Positions 63,986 to 64,000 of a stretch of DNA of 64,000 bases are shown here, piece after piece. A program made the position numbers and the translations under genes. Within the stretch, counting starts at the first letter, position 1. Each line of letters begins with the position of its first letter. Under the pieces are notes generated by a model. The model ran no database searches and was not told the DNA's origin. It saw only the letters and a list, made by a program, of their open reading frames with translations. Source of the DNA: Siphonodentalium dalli (Eukaryota; Mollusca; Scaphopoda; Gadilida; Siphonodentaliidae); contig CP136069.1 in assembly GCA_032622095.1 (NCBI GenBank), positions 8,698,036 to 8,762,035 of the forward strand, written 5' to 3'.

Positions 63986-64000
63986 TTTTGCTCGGGGTAT

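Overview
The window is metazoan nuclear DNA, most likely from a marine invertebrate. There are no operons, the few coding traces are exon-like or transposon-derived, and the sequence is dominated by eukaryotic mobile elements. No rRNA, tRNA or CRISPR array was recognised. The species cannot be named from the sequence.

Left flank (1-4049): AT-rich DNA with two blocks of degenerate local repeats (about 213-1180 and 1396-2330), then one intact minus-strand ORF of 323 codons (2989-3960) that resembles a LINE ORF1 protein (coiled coil, RRM-like fold, basic C-terminal domain). No reverse transcriptase follows it.

Centre (4050-53791, interrupted at 48479-49164): a giant head-to-tail array of short non-autonomous Helitrons, all on the minus strand. 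I count 79 units in 4050-48478 and 8 more in 49165-53791. Read on the minus strand, each unit starts TCTCATATATATTTTGAAG, has a (GTCT)n microsatellite, then a run of 120-122 bp minisatellite monomers, and ends in a GC hairpin followed by CATCGGCTAG. The next unit's TCTC follows CTAG with no intervening base. Unit lengths form ladders that differ by whole monomers. Units are arranged in higher-order repeats of 1535, about 2167, 1759, 1841 and 2067 bp. Variants (a 176 bp insert, a 5' microsatellite deletion, a CTAG to CTTG change, a doubled 3' terminus) recur across many units. At the right edge the array meets unique DNA as A|TC (minus strand), the expected Helitron target context.

The last part of the array plus 686 bp of unique flank has been duplicated in tandem (41906-49164 and 49165-54477). 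A 556 bp solo Helitron of the same terminal family lies just outside in the opposite orientation (54966-55521).

Right flank (54478-64000): mostly non-coding. It holds a probable fatty-acid-binding-protein exon (58260-58435, minus), a 470 bp TCR-type trinucleotide tract, a long foldback element between TTAA sites (61194-61596), a frameshifted Myb/SANT-like (FSBP-type) exon or pseudogene (62346-62843, minus) and copies of an unclassified dispersed repeat with poly-G tracts. The long ORFs seen on both strands of the array come from 120 bp (40-codon) monomers and are not annotated as genes.
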